Origin: CAZVYN01 sp964631125
Lineage (GTDB): Bacteria; Eisenbacteria; RBG-16-71-46; CAIMUX01
NCBI GenBank assembly: GCA_964631125.1
Contig: CAZVYN010000007.1
Span: 1 to 64,000, forward strand
Direction of reading: 5' to 3'
DNA length: 64,000 nt
How positions within the stretch are numbered: position 1 is the first letter of the stretch; every line of letters begins with the position of its first letter. Positions 30,573 to 39,627 of this stretch are shown here, in pieces. A program made the translations under genes and the position numbers. The notes under the pieces were generated by a model that saw nothing but the letters and a program-made list of their open reading frames with translations, ran no database searches and was not told where the DNA came from.

Positions 30573-31913
30573 ATGGACGGCCACGATGACCTTCCCGCCG
30601 ACAACGGACCCGCGGACACAGCGTCCGAAGGGGTCGGCGCGCGCCGCCGCTTCCTCGGAGGCGCCCGCATCCTGCCGAAGCCGATCCGCGCCGGGCTCTC
30701 CATCACCGAGCTGATCCAATCGACCTTCCTGGCCTACAACGGCGCCCGCATGCGCGAAGCCTGCCGTCTGTTGGTCGAGAAGATGCTGCAACCGGACGTA
30801 ACTGTCGGCCTCTCGATCTCGGGTGCCCTCACGCCGGCGGGACTCGGTGTCTCCGCCCTCGGGCCGCTCCTGCGCGGAGGCTACGTCGACTGGGTCGTTT
30901 CTACTGGGGCCAATCTCTACCACGACACCCATTTCGGACTGAACCTCGCGATGCACCAAGGGAGCCCGAATCTCGACGACCGCGTGCTGCGCGCCGAAGG
31001 CGTCGTGCGAATCTACGACATCCTCTTCGACTACCAGGTGCTGCTCTCGACCGATGCGTTCTACCGCGAGCTGATCGCGAGCCCGCCGTTCCAGAAGATC
31101 CTCGGCACCGCTGAATTCCACTATCTGTGCGGGAAGTACATCCGCGAGCGCGAGAAGCTGCTGGGAGTGGAGACCCCCTGCTTCCTCTCGACCGCGCACG
31201 AGTGCGGCGTGCCGATCTTCACCTCGTCGCCGGGGGATTCCTCCATCGGCATGAACGTGGCCGCGCTCGCGCTGACGGGCAATCGCTTGACGATCGATCC
31301 GAGTCGCGATGTGAACGAGTCGGCCGCGATCGTCTACGACGCCAAGCTGAACGGGAAGAGCGCCGTCTGGATCTTGGGCGGCGGGAGTCCGAAGAACTTC
31401 CTGCTCCAGACCGAGCCGCAGATCCAAGAGGTGCTCGGGATCGAGAGCGAGGGGCACGACTTCTTCTTGCAGACGACCGACGCGCGGCCCGACACGGGCG
31501 GGCTCTCCGGCGCCACGCCGGCTGAAGCGGTCTCGTGGGGCAAGGTCGATCCCGATCGCCTGCCGGACGCCGTCGTCGCCTATGTCGACTCGACCATCGC
31601 ACTGCCGCTCATGACCGCGTACATCCTGGAGAACGCGGCGGCCCGGCCGCTCCGTCGGCTCTATGACCGGCGCGAGGAACTGCTCGAGCAACTGCGCGAG
31701 GCGCATCTGCACGCCGAGGTCACGCGCGAGAGCGAAGCGTTGCAGCAGCGCGTGCACGAGACGCAGTCGCAGCTCCAGAGCAAGGTGCAGGAGACGCAGG
31801 CGCACGTGCAGGCCGAGGTGAACCGCTTGCAGCAGCAGGTCGGGCAGCAGGTGCAGCGCTGGCTCGATCAGGTGAAGTCGCCGCCGAAGACCGGCGATCG
31901 CAAGGACGGATGA
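30573..31913 (+). CDS. Deoxyhypusine-synthase-like enzyme with C-terminal coiled coil
   Basis: This 446-residue protein has a DHS domain (about 30-345): TFLAYNGARMREACRLL, VGLSISGALTPAGLG, VVSTGANLYHDTHF, TAHECGVPIFTSSPGDSS, SAVWILGGGSPKNFLLQ, and EAVSWGKVDPD, whose Lys324 matches the catalytic enzyme-imine lysine of DHS. The His following the GGG(V)xK motif in eukaryotic DHS is Asn here, as in bacterial DHS-like/homospermidine-synthase proteins. Bacteria lack eIF5A, so a polyamine-transfer role (homospermidine or similar) is likelier; the substrate is inferred. Residues 365-435 form a strong Gln/Glu-rich coiled coil absent from typical members. It has GAGGAG before the ATG and overlaps nothing upstream. 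Confidence 0.85.
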   Translation: MDGHDDLPADNGPADTASEGVGARRRFLGGARILPKPIRAGLSITELIQSTFLAYNGARMREACRLLVEKMLQPDVTVGLSISGALTPAGLGVSALGPLLRGGYVDWVVSTGANLYHDTHFGLNLAMHQGSPNLDDRVLRAEGVVRIYDILFDYQVLLSTDAFYRELIASPPFQKILGTAEFHYLCGKYIREREKLLGVETPCFLSTAHECGVPIFTSSPGDSSIGMNVAALALTGNRLTIDPSRDVNESAAIVYDAKLNGKSAVWILGGGSPKNFLLQTEPQIQEVLGIESEGHDFFLQTTDARPDTGGLSGATPAEAVSWGKVDPDRLPDAVVAYVDSTIALPLMTAYILENAAARPLRRLYDRREELLEQLREAHLHAEVTRESEALQQRVHETQSQLQSKVQETQAHVQAEVNRLQQQVGQQVQRWLDQVKSPPKTGDRKDG

Positions 31914-31965
31914 AACGGAGTTACCTCCCCGCATCGCGAGACTGCGCGAGGCGCTCGCTCGGACC

Positions 31966-32586
31966 TTGCCGGGCCGAGCCGCGCACGAGACGCTCTGGGC
32001 GCAGGGCGATCCGACGCGAAAGCTCGACGAGTTCGACGACGATCTGCGGCCCGCCGCGGTGCTGCTCGCGCTCTACTCGCACTCGCACTCGCACTCGGAC
32101 TCGCACTCGCCCGGGTCGGCGGCCGAGCGCGACTCGTTCCGGATCCCGCTGATCGAACGGCCCGCCTCGATGCCCCATCACGCCGGACAGGTCGGACTCC
32201 CCGGCGGCGCGGTGAAATCGGGCGAGACTCCCGAGGCGACGGCGCTGCGCGAAGCGAGCGAAGAGATCGGTCTCGAGCCCGCGCGGGTCGAGATCCTCGG
32301 ACGCCTCTCCCCCATTCCGGTGCAGGTGAGTCGATTTCGCATCGACGTCTTCGTCGGTTGGATCGATGGGACGCCTCAGTTGGTCCCCGATCCGCACGAG
32401 GTCGCCGCGCTGGTCTTGGCGGACCCCGACGATCTGACGGAGCGCGGGGCGACGCGCGTGGTGCGTCGCGAACGACTCGGCTTGGTGCTCGACGTGCCCG
32501 CGTATGAGATCGCTGGACTCGAAGTCTGGGGCGCGACCGGATTCATCCTCGCGGAGTTCTGTTGGGTGTGGCGAGGACTCGCCTAG
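31966..32586 (+). CDS. NUDIX hydrolase (CoA-pyrophosphatase NudL-like)
   Basis: The NUDIX box is complete: GGAVKSGETPEATALREASEEIG fits GX5EX7REUXEEXGU, preceded by the NudL-type PASMPHHAGQVGLPGG. These enzymes cut CoA or related diphosphates. The annotated start TTG 31966 gives 206 residues, but the open frame upstream (LPPRIARLREALARTLPGR) looks protein-like, so the true start may be an earlier non-standard codon. A six-nucleotide repeat (tcgcac, about six units at 32075-32110) encodes a Ser-His-Ser-His stretch near residues 37-47. The gene overlaps the preceding DHS-like operon and ends at a TAG whose bases (CTAG) also form the stop of the opposite-strand gene. Confidence 0.85.
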   Translation: MPGRAAHETLWAQGDPTRKLDEFDDDLRPAAVLLALYSHSHSHSDSHSPGSAAERDSFRIPLIERPASMPHHAGQVGLPGGAVKSGETPEATALREASEEIGLEPARVEILGRLSPIPVQVSRFRIDVFVGWIDGTPQLVPDPHEVAALVLADPDDLTERGATRVVRRERLGLVLDVPAYEIAGLEVWGATGFILAEFCWVWRGLA

Positions 32587-33515
32587 CGGGGCAGCTCCGT
32601 GGACGGCAGCCCGAGACGCTCGCGCACCTCTTGCGCGTGCTCGTCGTGGAGCTCCCAATACGGCAGCCGCTCGCACGCCACGATCTGGGCCTCTCCACCC
32701 CGGCTGTCGCTCCAGGCCAGGATACGGTGGGGCGCCGACGCCTCGACCCACACGGTCACTTGCCGATCGCCGATCGTCCAAGCCCAGGGATGCGCGAGAA
32801 GGACACCGAACGCCGTCGCGATCGTCTCCGCGTCGCGCTTCTGCACATGCACGGTGACCGTGGCGATCGGCCGATGACTCTTGCGAGTCTCCCAGAGCGC
32901 CGGCAGGAGCTGTAGCGTCTTCGTCTCGCCCGGTTGCGCCCACTCTCCGTCGAGTTCGCGGATCGTGACCCAGAGCGCGTCCTCGGTCCACGTGCCGCGC
33001 GCGGGGATGAGTCGCTCGGTGTCGCCCTCCGCTTCGAAGTAACTGTGGCCGTGGAGGCGCCATCCATCGGAGCGCAGGTCCAGCCGTTGGAAGACGTGGC
33101 CGCACCATTCCTGCGTGGTGTGCGTGATGCGCGCCGCCTGGAACGGCGGGTGTCCGAGGTGCGCCTCGGGCACGACGAAGGTCGAGGTCTCCGTCGAGTA
33201 GTCGTAGATGCCGGTGGCGAACTTGCGCAGGAAGTTCTGCTTCAGCACATAGATCCGCTTCTCGGGCGGCGTCTCAGGGCTCTCCACCTTGACGTAGGTG
33301 TCGGCGTTGATCTCCTCCGAGACGGTCACGAGGATCGCGTGTCCGACGTGCGGCTCGCCGTAGCGCTCTTCGGTCAAGCGGTAGACCGCGATCTCGCCCC
33401 GGCCGTCGCTCCAGGTGCGGTAGAACGCTTCGCTCGCGCCGTGCGCGACGCTCGCGGAAGTCGCCAGCAGGAAGAGGAGTGCGATCGTTCTCGCGGCGGT
33501 CGTCGACCGGGTCAT
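32583..33515 (-). CDS. Exported protein of the family misnamed 'septum formation inhibitor Maf'
   Basis: This 310-residue protein has a clear signal peptide (TIALLFLLATSASVAHG, cleaved after about residue 27). Segments match a Bacteroidetes/FCB family often mislabelled Maf: YRTWSDGRGEIAVYRL, ERYGEPHVGHAILVTVSEE, VYVLKQNFLRKFATGIYDYS, QEWCGHVFQRLDL and GHSYFEAEGD. None of the true Maf pyrophosphatase motifs is present; the real maf is at 56636. The role is unknown and it probably acts in the periplasm or on the cell surface. It is transcribed after purD (4-nt gap). Its stop shares a CTAG with the NUDIX stop on the other strand. Confidence 0.8.
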   Translation of the reverse strand: MTRSTTAARTIALLFLLATSASVAHGASEAFYRTWSDGRGEIAVYRLTEERYGEPHVGHAILVTVSEEINADTYVKVESPETPPEKRIYVLKQNFLRKFATGIYDYSTETSTFVVPEAHLGHPPFQAARITHTTQEWCGHVFQRLDLRSDGWRLHGHSYFEAEGDTERLIPARGTWTEDALWVTIRELDGEWAQPGETKTLQLLPALWETRKSHRPIATVTVHVQKRDAETIATAFGVLLAHPWAWTIGDRQVTVWVEASAPHRILAWSDSRGGEAQIVACERLPYWELHDEHAQEVRERLGLPSTELPR

Positions 33516-33519
33516 CGAG

Positions 33520-34881
<1,362 letters not shown>

Positions 34882-34914
34882 GCGGGGCACGCTAGCCAAG
34901 CGCTTTCGCGAGTG

Positions 34915-36108
34915 TCAATCGGCGCGCGCGCCGCCGCCGCGCCAGCCGGGGGCCGGCAGGAATCGCTCCGCGCGCGGCAGCCATCCCCAGAGAGGTTCCG
35001 CTCCGCTCTGGGCGAGGAACCGCAGCGCCTCGTCGCGCGAGGTGATCGGGACGAGGCCGAGACGGGCGATCGGGTCGCTCGGCAGATCCGACCAGAGTCC
35101 GACGGTTGCGCGCGCGCTCGATCGCCGGAGCGTCGCGGCCTTCCACGGCGAAAGAACTGGGTCCGGACCTAGTTCGATCCCCTCGGCGCACGACGCCGCG
35201 AAGAGGAGACGGCCGCCGTCTCCGACGAATTCGGCGGCGTGCAAGAGAGAGCCGCAGGCCCGTGCCAGCGTGGCGTCGTCGGGCGCGCCGCCGGCGTCGC
35301 TCACGAACAGACGCGGACGCGCGGTGAACTCGACGCGACTCCGCTCGTCGTGTGCGTCGCGCGCGGTTTCCCACGCGCCAGGACTCGCGCCTTGGATCAC
35401 CCGCAGCGACGGGACACTGGGCGACGCCGGATCGACGTCGCGCGGTTCGACCGGGAGCGCGACGATCCACCACGAAGCCGGAGACAAGGCCGCCGCCGCT
35501 TCGAGATCGATCCGCACGGGGTTGCCGCCGCGCACACCCGGCCGACATTCGGCGCGCAGCTCTCCCTTCGCATCGAGCGCGAGCAACCGGTTCTGCTTTC
35601 GCGCGTCTGGGTCCGCCAGCCCAGGGAAGACGACATCGTCGCCGCCGTTGAAACCGGTCAGCGGATCGTAGGCGACGCCGGAGAGGACGATGCGCCAGTC
35701 GGCCTCGACCCACACGGCGGGCAGGCGCACGGGTGTCCCGGCGCTCGTGACGCCGATGTCGCGCAGACTCGCGCGATCCGCCGCGCCTCCTCGCAAGATC
35801 TCGCACTCACCTATCGCGCGCGCGCGCAGTCCGGCGACCAAGGCGGCGATCAGCGCGTCGCACCCGGTGGATTGCGTGCGAGGCGCGGCGACCGCGACGC
35901 GTTTCACCCCAGCGGGAAGAGCCGCCAGCGCGTGCTCGACCCAGGAGTGCGGCTCGAAAGTCGGGATGGAATCGGGAGTCAGACCGAGCGAGTCCCAGAT
36001 CCGCGCGGCGAGCGCGAATCGCGGCGGAGTGACGGCCGGGGGCCGCCCGAAGAGCGCGAGTCCATCGAGTCGTTCCGAACGATCGCCGTAACGGAGCCAG
36101 ATCGACAT
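34915..36108 (-). CDS. LarA-like (DUF2088) protein lacking the Ni-pincer residues
   Basis: The 397-residue protein resembles the LarA/DUF2088 nickel-pincer racemase family across its length: VAVAAPRTQSTGCDALI (region of the first domain), DWRIVLSGVAYDPLTGFNGGDDVVFPGL, GNPVRIDLEAAAALSP, and LFVSDAGGAP...DGGRLLFAASCAEGI in the second domain. From memory of L. plantarum LarA, His174, Lys184 (cofactor tether) and His200 (Ni ligand) would align, with the same spacing, to Asp148, Asp158 and Arg174 here. The catalytic machinery seems lost, so a racemase role is unlikely. No larB/C/E cofactor genes are in the window. It lies between gatB and purD on the minus strand. The family link is a fold-level judgement, not a database result. 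Confidence 0.6.
   Translation of the reverse strand: MSIWLRYGDRSERLDGLALFGRPPAVTPPRFALAARIWDSLGLTPDSIPTFEPHSWVEHALAALPAGVKRVAVAAPRTQSTGCDALIAALVAGLRARAIGECEILRGGAADRASLRDIGVTSAGTPVRLPAVWVEADWRIVLSGVAYDPLTGFNGGDDVVFPGLADPDARKQNRLLALDAKGELRAECRPGVRGGNPVRIDLEAAAALSPASWWIVALPVEPRDVDPASPSVPSLRVIQGASPGAWETARDAHDERSRVEFTARPRLFVSDAGGAPDDATLARACGSLLHAAEFVGDGGRLLFAASCAEGIELGPDPVLSPWKAATLRRSSARATVGLWSDLPSDPIARLGLVPITSRDEALRFLAQSGAEPLWGWLPRAERFLPAPGWRGGGARAD
35155..35174. repeat. 20-bp palindromic element, copy 2 (inside a gene)
   Basis: AACTGGGTC (35155-35163), CG, then GACCTAGTT. This has the same 9+2+9 layout as 12570-12589 with one mismatch in the stem; one further pair (G35154/C35175) extends it to 22 nt. 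It lies within the LarA-like gene in the codons for GIELGPDPV. Confidence 0.45.
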
Positions 36109-36130
36109 CGCTCAGTCGCCTGATTCGCGA

Positions 36131-37615
36131 TCAGGGCTCGCCGCGCAGCGCGCGGGCGATCAGCTCGTCGACTCGCACGGCATCGGCCTGACCCTTCGAG
36201 AGCTTCATGACCTGGCCGACGAAGTAGCGGTAGATCGACTCTTTGCCCGCGCGGTATTCGGCGACCTGCGTGGGGCTCGCCGCGATCACCTGGTCGACCA
36301 TGGCCTGCAGGGAAGCGTCGTCGGCCACGATCTCCCAGCCATGTCGAGCGACGATCGTCTCGATCGTCGCTCCGCTCTCGATCATCTCCTCCAACGCCAT
36401 CTTCCCCAGCTTCCCGTTCAGCTTGCGCTCACCCAATCGCTGCATCAGCGACTGCATCTCCCCGACCGACACCGGCGACTCGTCGATCGCGAGCCCGCGC
36501 TTGTTCAACTGACCGAGGAGCTCGCTCGCGATCCAGTTCGCCGCGCTCTTCGCATCGACCCCCTCACCAGCCGCGACCGCCTCGTAGTAGTCCGCCAGCG
36601 CACGCGTTTGGGTCAGCACGCCCGCATCGAGGAACGAGAGAGCGTAGTCGCGTTCGAAACGCGCGCGCTTCGCGGCCGGCAGTTCGCTCAGTTCGCCGCG
36701 CACCCGATCGATCCACTCGGATGACACGCGCAGCGGCGGCAGGTCGGGGTCGGGGAAGTAGCGGTAGTCGTGCGCGTCTTCTTTGCTGCGCAAGACGCGG
36801 GTCTCACCCAACGACGGATTCCAGAGCAGCGTCTGCTGGACGACCGCGCCCCCCGCCTCCAACCGGCGGATCTGCCGCTCGATCTCGAAATCGATGGCGC
36901 GCTCCACGAAGCGGAACGAGTTGAGATTCTTCAACTCGGTGCGCGTGCCGAACGGCGTCGTCCCCGCCCGCCGCACCGAGACGTTGGCGTCGCAGCGCAG
37001 GCTCCCTTCCTCCATGTTGCCGTCGCAGACCTCGAGGTATTGGAGCAGTTGCTTCAGGGCGGTGAGGTAGGCGTGCGCCTGCGCGGCCGAGCGCAGATCC
37101 GGTTCGCTCACGATCTCGATCAACGGCGTGCCGCAGCGATTGAGATCGATCCGCGTCGAGTGATCGCCCGCCTGCTCCGGGTGCTTCGACTTTCCGGCGT
37201 CTTCTTCCAGATGGATGCGGGTGATCCCGATGCCGTGGGTCCGACCCCCGGCCTCGATCGTGAGGGCGCCCCCTTCGCAGATCGGACGGTCGTACTGCGA
37301 GATCTGGTAGTTCTTCGGAAGGTCGGGATAAAAATAATTCTTCCGCGCGAAGATCGAATCCTCGCGCACGACGCATCCGGTCGCCAGCCCCATGCGCACC
37401 GCCAGCTCCACCGCGCGTCGGTTCAGCACCGGCAGGACTCCCGGGTGCCCGAGACAGACCGGGCAGACCTGCGTGTTGGGCGGCGCACCGAACTTGGTCG
37501 GACACCCGCAGAACAGCTTGGTCTCCGTCCGGAGTTGCGCGTGCACCTCGAGTCCGATGACCGGCTCCCAGCGGGCGCGCATGGCGGGATCGAGCGTCGT
37601 ATCCGTCGTCATCAC
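36131..37615 (-). CDS. gatB: Asp/Glu-tRNA amidotransferase subunit B
   Basis: GatB activates misacylated Glu-tRNA(Gln)/Asp-tRNA(Asn) within the GatCAB complex. The protein has 494 residues, as usual. Landmarks: VIGLEVHAQLRTETKLFCGC, CPVCLGHPGVLPVLN, KNYFYPDLPKNYQISQYD, HLEEDAGKS, DLNRCGTPLIEIVSEPDL, SLRCDANVSVR, TELKNLNSFRFVERAIDFEI and EDAHDYRYFPDPDLPPL, ending with the YqeY-like tRNA-binding domain. The start is GTG 37615 (GTGA overlap with the gatA stop) or the ATG at 37612 next to it. Confidence 0.97.
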   Translation of the reverse strand: MMTTDTTLDPAMRARWEPVIGLEVHAQLRTETKLFCGCPTKFGAPPNTQVCPVCLGHPGVLPVLNRRAVELAVRMGLATGCVVREDSIFARKNYFYPDLPKNYQISQYDRPICEGGALTIEAGGRTHGIGITRIHLEEDAGKSKHPEQAGDHSTRIDLNRCGTPLIEIVSEPDLRSAAQAHAYLTALKQLLQYLEVCDGNMEEGSLRCDANVSVRRAGTTPFGTRTELKNLNSFRFVERAIDFEIERQIRRLEAGGAVVQQTLLWNPSLGETRVLRSKEDAHDYRYFPDPDLPPLRVSSEWIDRVRGELSELPAAKRARFERDYALSFLDAGVLTQTRALADYYEAVAAGEGVDAKSAANWIASELLGQLNKRGLAIDESPVSVGEMQSLMQRLGERKLNGKLGKMALEEMIESGATIETIVARHGWEIVADDASLQAMVDQVIAASPTQVAEYRAGKESIYRYFVGQVMKLSKGQADAVRVDELIARALRGEP

Positions 37616-39120
37616 GCGAACGCGCGCGTCGGCGGCGCGCCGGGCGCGAGGGCCGAGCCCGCGCCGTCGTAGTTGCGTTCGTGCGCGGCGACCAGGCGCA
37701 GGAGCGTCGCCTCGTCGCGGGAACGTCCGTAGAGCTGCATCCCGATCGGCAATCCTCCGGTCGAAGCGCCGGCCGGAAACGAGACCGCCGGATTCTGCAC
37801 CAGGTTCGCGCTGATGGTGAAGATGTCCGAGAGGTACATCGAGAGCGGATCCTCCGTCTTTTCCCCCAGGACGAAAGCCGGCGTCGGCGCCGTCGGCATG
37901 AGGATGGCGTCGACCTGGTTCAGCGTGGCGTCGAAGGACGCCTTGAAGAGCGCGCGCACCCGCTGCGCCTTGGCGTAGTAGGCGTCGTAGTAACCGGAGG
38001 AGAGCACGAACGTCCCCATCAAGATCCGCCTCTTGACCTCGGGCCCGAACCCCTCGCCACGGCTGCGCTCGTAGAGAGAGTTCAGATCGCGCGCTTCCGC
38101 GGAGCGGCGGCCATAGCGCACGCCGTCGAAGCGCGCCAGATTCGACGACGCCTCCGCGTTGGCCAAGATGTAGTAGGTCGAGATGGCGTAGCGCGGCGGC
38201 ATGAGGTCGACGTCGACGAGATCGACGCCGAGATCACGGAAGCGGCACTCCGTCTCGTCCATGACGCGGACGACCTCGGCGTCGAGCCCCTCGGTCAGCC
38301 AGGTGCGCGGCACGCCGAGGCGCATCCCCGCCACCGGTCGCTCCAACGCCAGCGGTCCGATGCGGCACTCGTGCGGCGAGCTGGTCGAGTCCATCGGATC
38401 GAAGCCCGAAATCACATCGAAGACCAACGCGCAGTCGCGTGCATCGAGCGCGAACGGACCGATCTGATCGAGGCTGGAGGCGAACGCGACCAGCCCGTAG
38501 CGAGAGACATGGCCGTAGTGCGGCTTGAGCGCGACCAGCCCGCAGAACGAGCCCGGCTGCCGCACCGATCCGCCGGTGTCGGAGCCGAGAGCAACCGGCG
38601 TCACGCCGGAGGCCACCGCCACCGCCGAACCACCGCTCGATCCGCCCGGCACGCGCGTCGGATCCCACGGATTCAGGCTCGGTCCGAAGGCCGAGTTCTC
38701 CGTCGACGAGCCCATGGCGAACTCATCCAGGTTCGCCTTGCCGACGACGATGGCGCCGGCGGCTCGCAACCGCTCGACCACGGTGGCGTCGTAGGTCGGG
38801 ACGAACGGGGCCAGCATCTTGCTCGCGCAGGTCGCGCTGCCGCCGCGATCGACGATGTTGTCCTTCACCGCGATCGGCACACCCGCCAACGGACCCGGAT
38901 CGCGTCCGGCCGCCACCGCCCGGTCGATCTCGTCGGCGCGCGCGCGGGCCGCGTCTTCGCGCAGCGAGAGGAAGGCATGCAGCGTCGGTTCGACTCGGGA
39001 GAGACGGGCAAAAGACGCCTCGACGACGGCGGCCGCCTTCAGTTCACCCGAGCGCACCGCGTGGGCGAGGGCGCGCGCGGTGACGGGCGGAGTCGCAGGC
39101 GGGGTCACGGGAGCACTCAT
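37612..39120 (-). CDS. gatA: Asp/Glu-tRNA amidotransferase subunit A
   Basis: GatA is the amidase that frees ammonia from Gln/Asn for GatB. The 502-residue protein has the amidase signature with the Ser-cis-Ser-Lys triad: IAVKDNIV (Lys), GGSSGGSAVAVASG (cis-Ser) and GSDTGGSVRQPGSF (nucleophile Ser). The length is normal for a GatA. It overlaps gatC by 4 nt and gatB by about 4 nt, so the order gatC-gatA-gatB reads as one translationally coupled operon. Confidence 0.97.
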   Translation of the reverse strand: MSAPVTPPATPPVTARALAHAVRSGELKAAAVVEASFARLSRVEPTLHAFLSLREDAARARADEIDRAVAAGRDPGPLAGVPIAVKDNIVDRGGSATCASKMLAPFVPTYDATVVERLRAAGAIVVGKANLDEFAMGSSTENSAFGPSLNPWDPTRVPGGSSGGSAVAVASGVTPVALGSDTGGSVRQPGSFCGLVALKPHYGHVSRYGLVAFASSLDQIGPFALDARDCALVFDVISGFDPMDSTSSPHECRIGPLALERPVAGMRLGVPRTWLTEGLDAEVVRVMDETECRFRDLGVDLVDVDLMPPRYAISTYYILANAEASSNLARFDGVRYGRRSAEARDLNSLYERSRGEGFGPEVKRRILMGTFVLSSGYYDAYYAKAQRVRALFKASFDATLNQVDAILMPTAPTPAFVLGEKTEDPLSMYLSDIFTISANLVQNPAVSFPAGASTGGLPIGMQLYGRSRDEATLLRLVAAHERNYDGAGSALAPGAPPTRAFA

Positions 39121-39431
39121 TCGGCGGCCTTGCCGTAGTCGACCACCGTCGGCACGGCGAAGTAATCATCGATCACCTGGGGCGCATTCGAGAGCGCTTC
39201 GCTTCGTGGCGGACTCGGAACGAGCGTGTCCTCTCGGAAGTGGTCGACAGCGGCATCGAGTGAGGTCGAGCCGGCGGCCGAGCCGGCCGAGGCGGTCGCG
39301 TCGATCTCGTCCAGCGACTCCACGTAGCCGAGGATCCGTTCCAGATCGGTCAGGAGTCGCGCCGATTCCTCCTCCGAGATCCGGAGCCGCGCGAGCTGGC
39401 AGAGGTGGGCGAGATCTTCGGGTGTGAGCAC
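39117..39431 (-). CDS. gatC: Asp/Glu-tRNA amidotransferase subunit C
   Basis: GatC clamps GatA to GatB. The start GTG 39431, with GGAGG 8-12 nt upstream, gives 104 residues (VLTPEDLAHLCQLARLRISE, DLERILGYVESLDEIDATA, VDHFREDTLVPSPPRSEALS, DYFAVPTVVD), the full family pattern. A longer upstream frame lacks a binding site and family likeness. The middle holds an Ala/Ser/Gly-rich stretch. It is the first gene of the gatCAB operon; the 196-bp gap upstream holds a hairpin and a possible small frame. Confidence 0.95.
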   Translation of the reverse strand: MLTPEDLAHLCQLARLRISEEESARLLTDLERILGYVESLDEIDATASAGSAAGSTSLDAAVDHFREDTLVPSPPRSEALSNAPQVIDDYFAVPTVVDYGKAAE

Positions 39432-39606
39432 GTCGAGGCCTCCATCGAGTCGCGAGAATCTGCCAGACGTGCGGGCGCAGGACAAGCCGCCCGGCGCCGT
39501 GGGAGTCAACGGGTGGCGCGTCAGCTCCAGACTGGTGCGCGATCTGACGCACCGGACGATCCAGACGAGCCTGAGCGAGATCCGACGGAGCGCGGGCGGC
39601 GCCTGA
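39424..39606 (+). CDS. Possible small protein (weak)
   Basis: A 60-codon plus-strand frame (starting GTG 39424 or later GTGs) lies in the gap between gatC and uvrD and has high GC at third positions like real genes here. Its end, VNGWRVSSRLVRDLTHRTIQ followed by TSLSEIRRS, looks like a helical segment. The TGA lies inside the hairpin 39599-39623, which could act as its terminator. It has no RBS of note, no recognised family, and runs against all neighbours, so it may be chance. Confidence 0.2.
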   Translation: MSTSRPPSSRENLPDVRAQDKPPGAVGVNGWRVSSRLVRDLTHRTIQTSLSEIRRSAGGA

Positions 39607-39623
39607 CGCGGAGCGTCAGGCGC
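39599..39623 (-). terminator. 11-bp GC-rich hairpin after uvrD
   Basis: Arms 39599-39609 (GCGCCTGACGC) and 39613-39623 are exact reverse complements around the loop GGA, beginning 4 nt beyond the uvrD stop on the minus strand. No T-run is seen; it may be a weak terminator or an mRNA-end stabiliser separating uvrD from gatCAB. Confidence 0.5.
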
Positions 39624-39627
39624 GACA

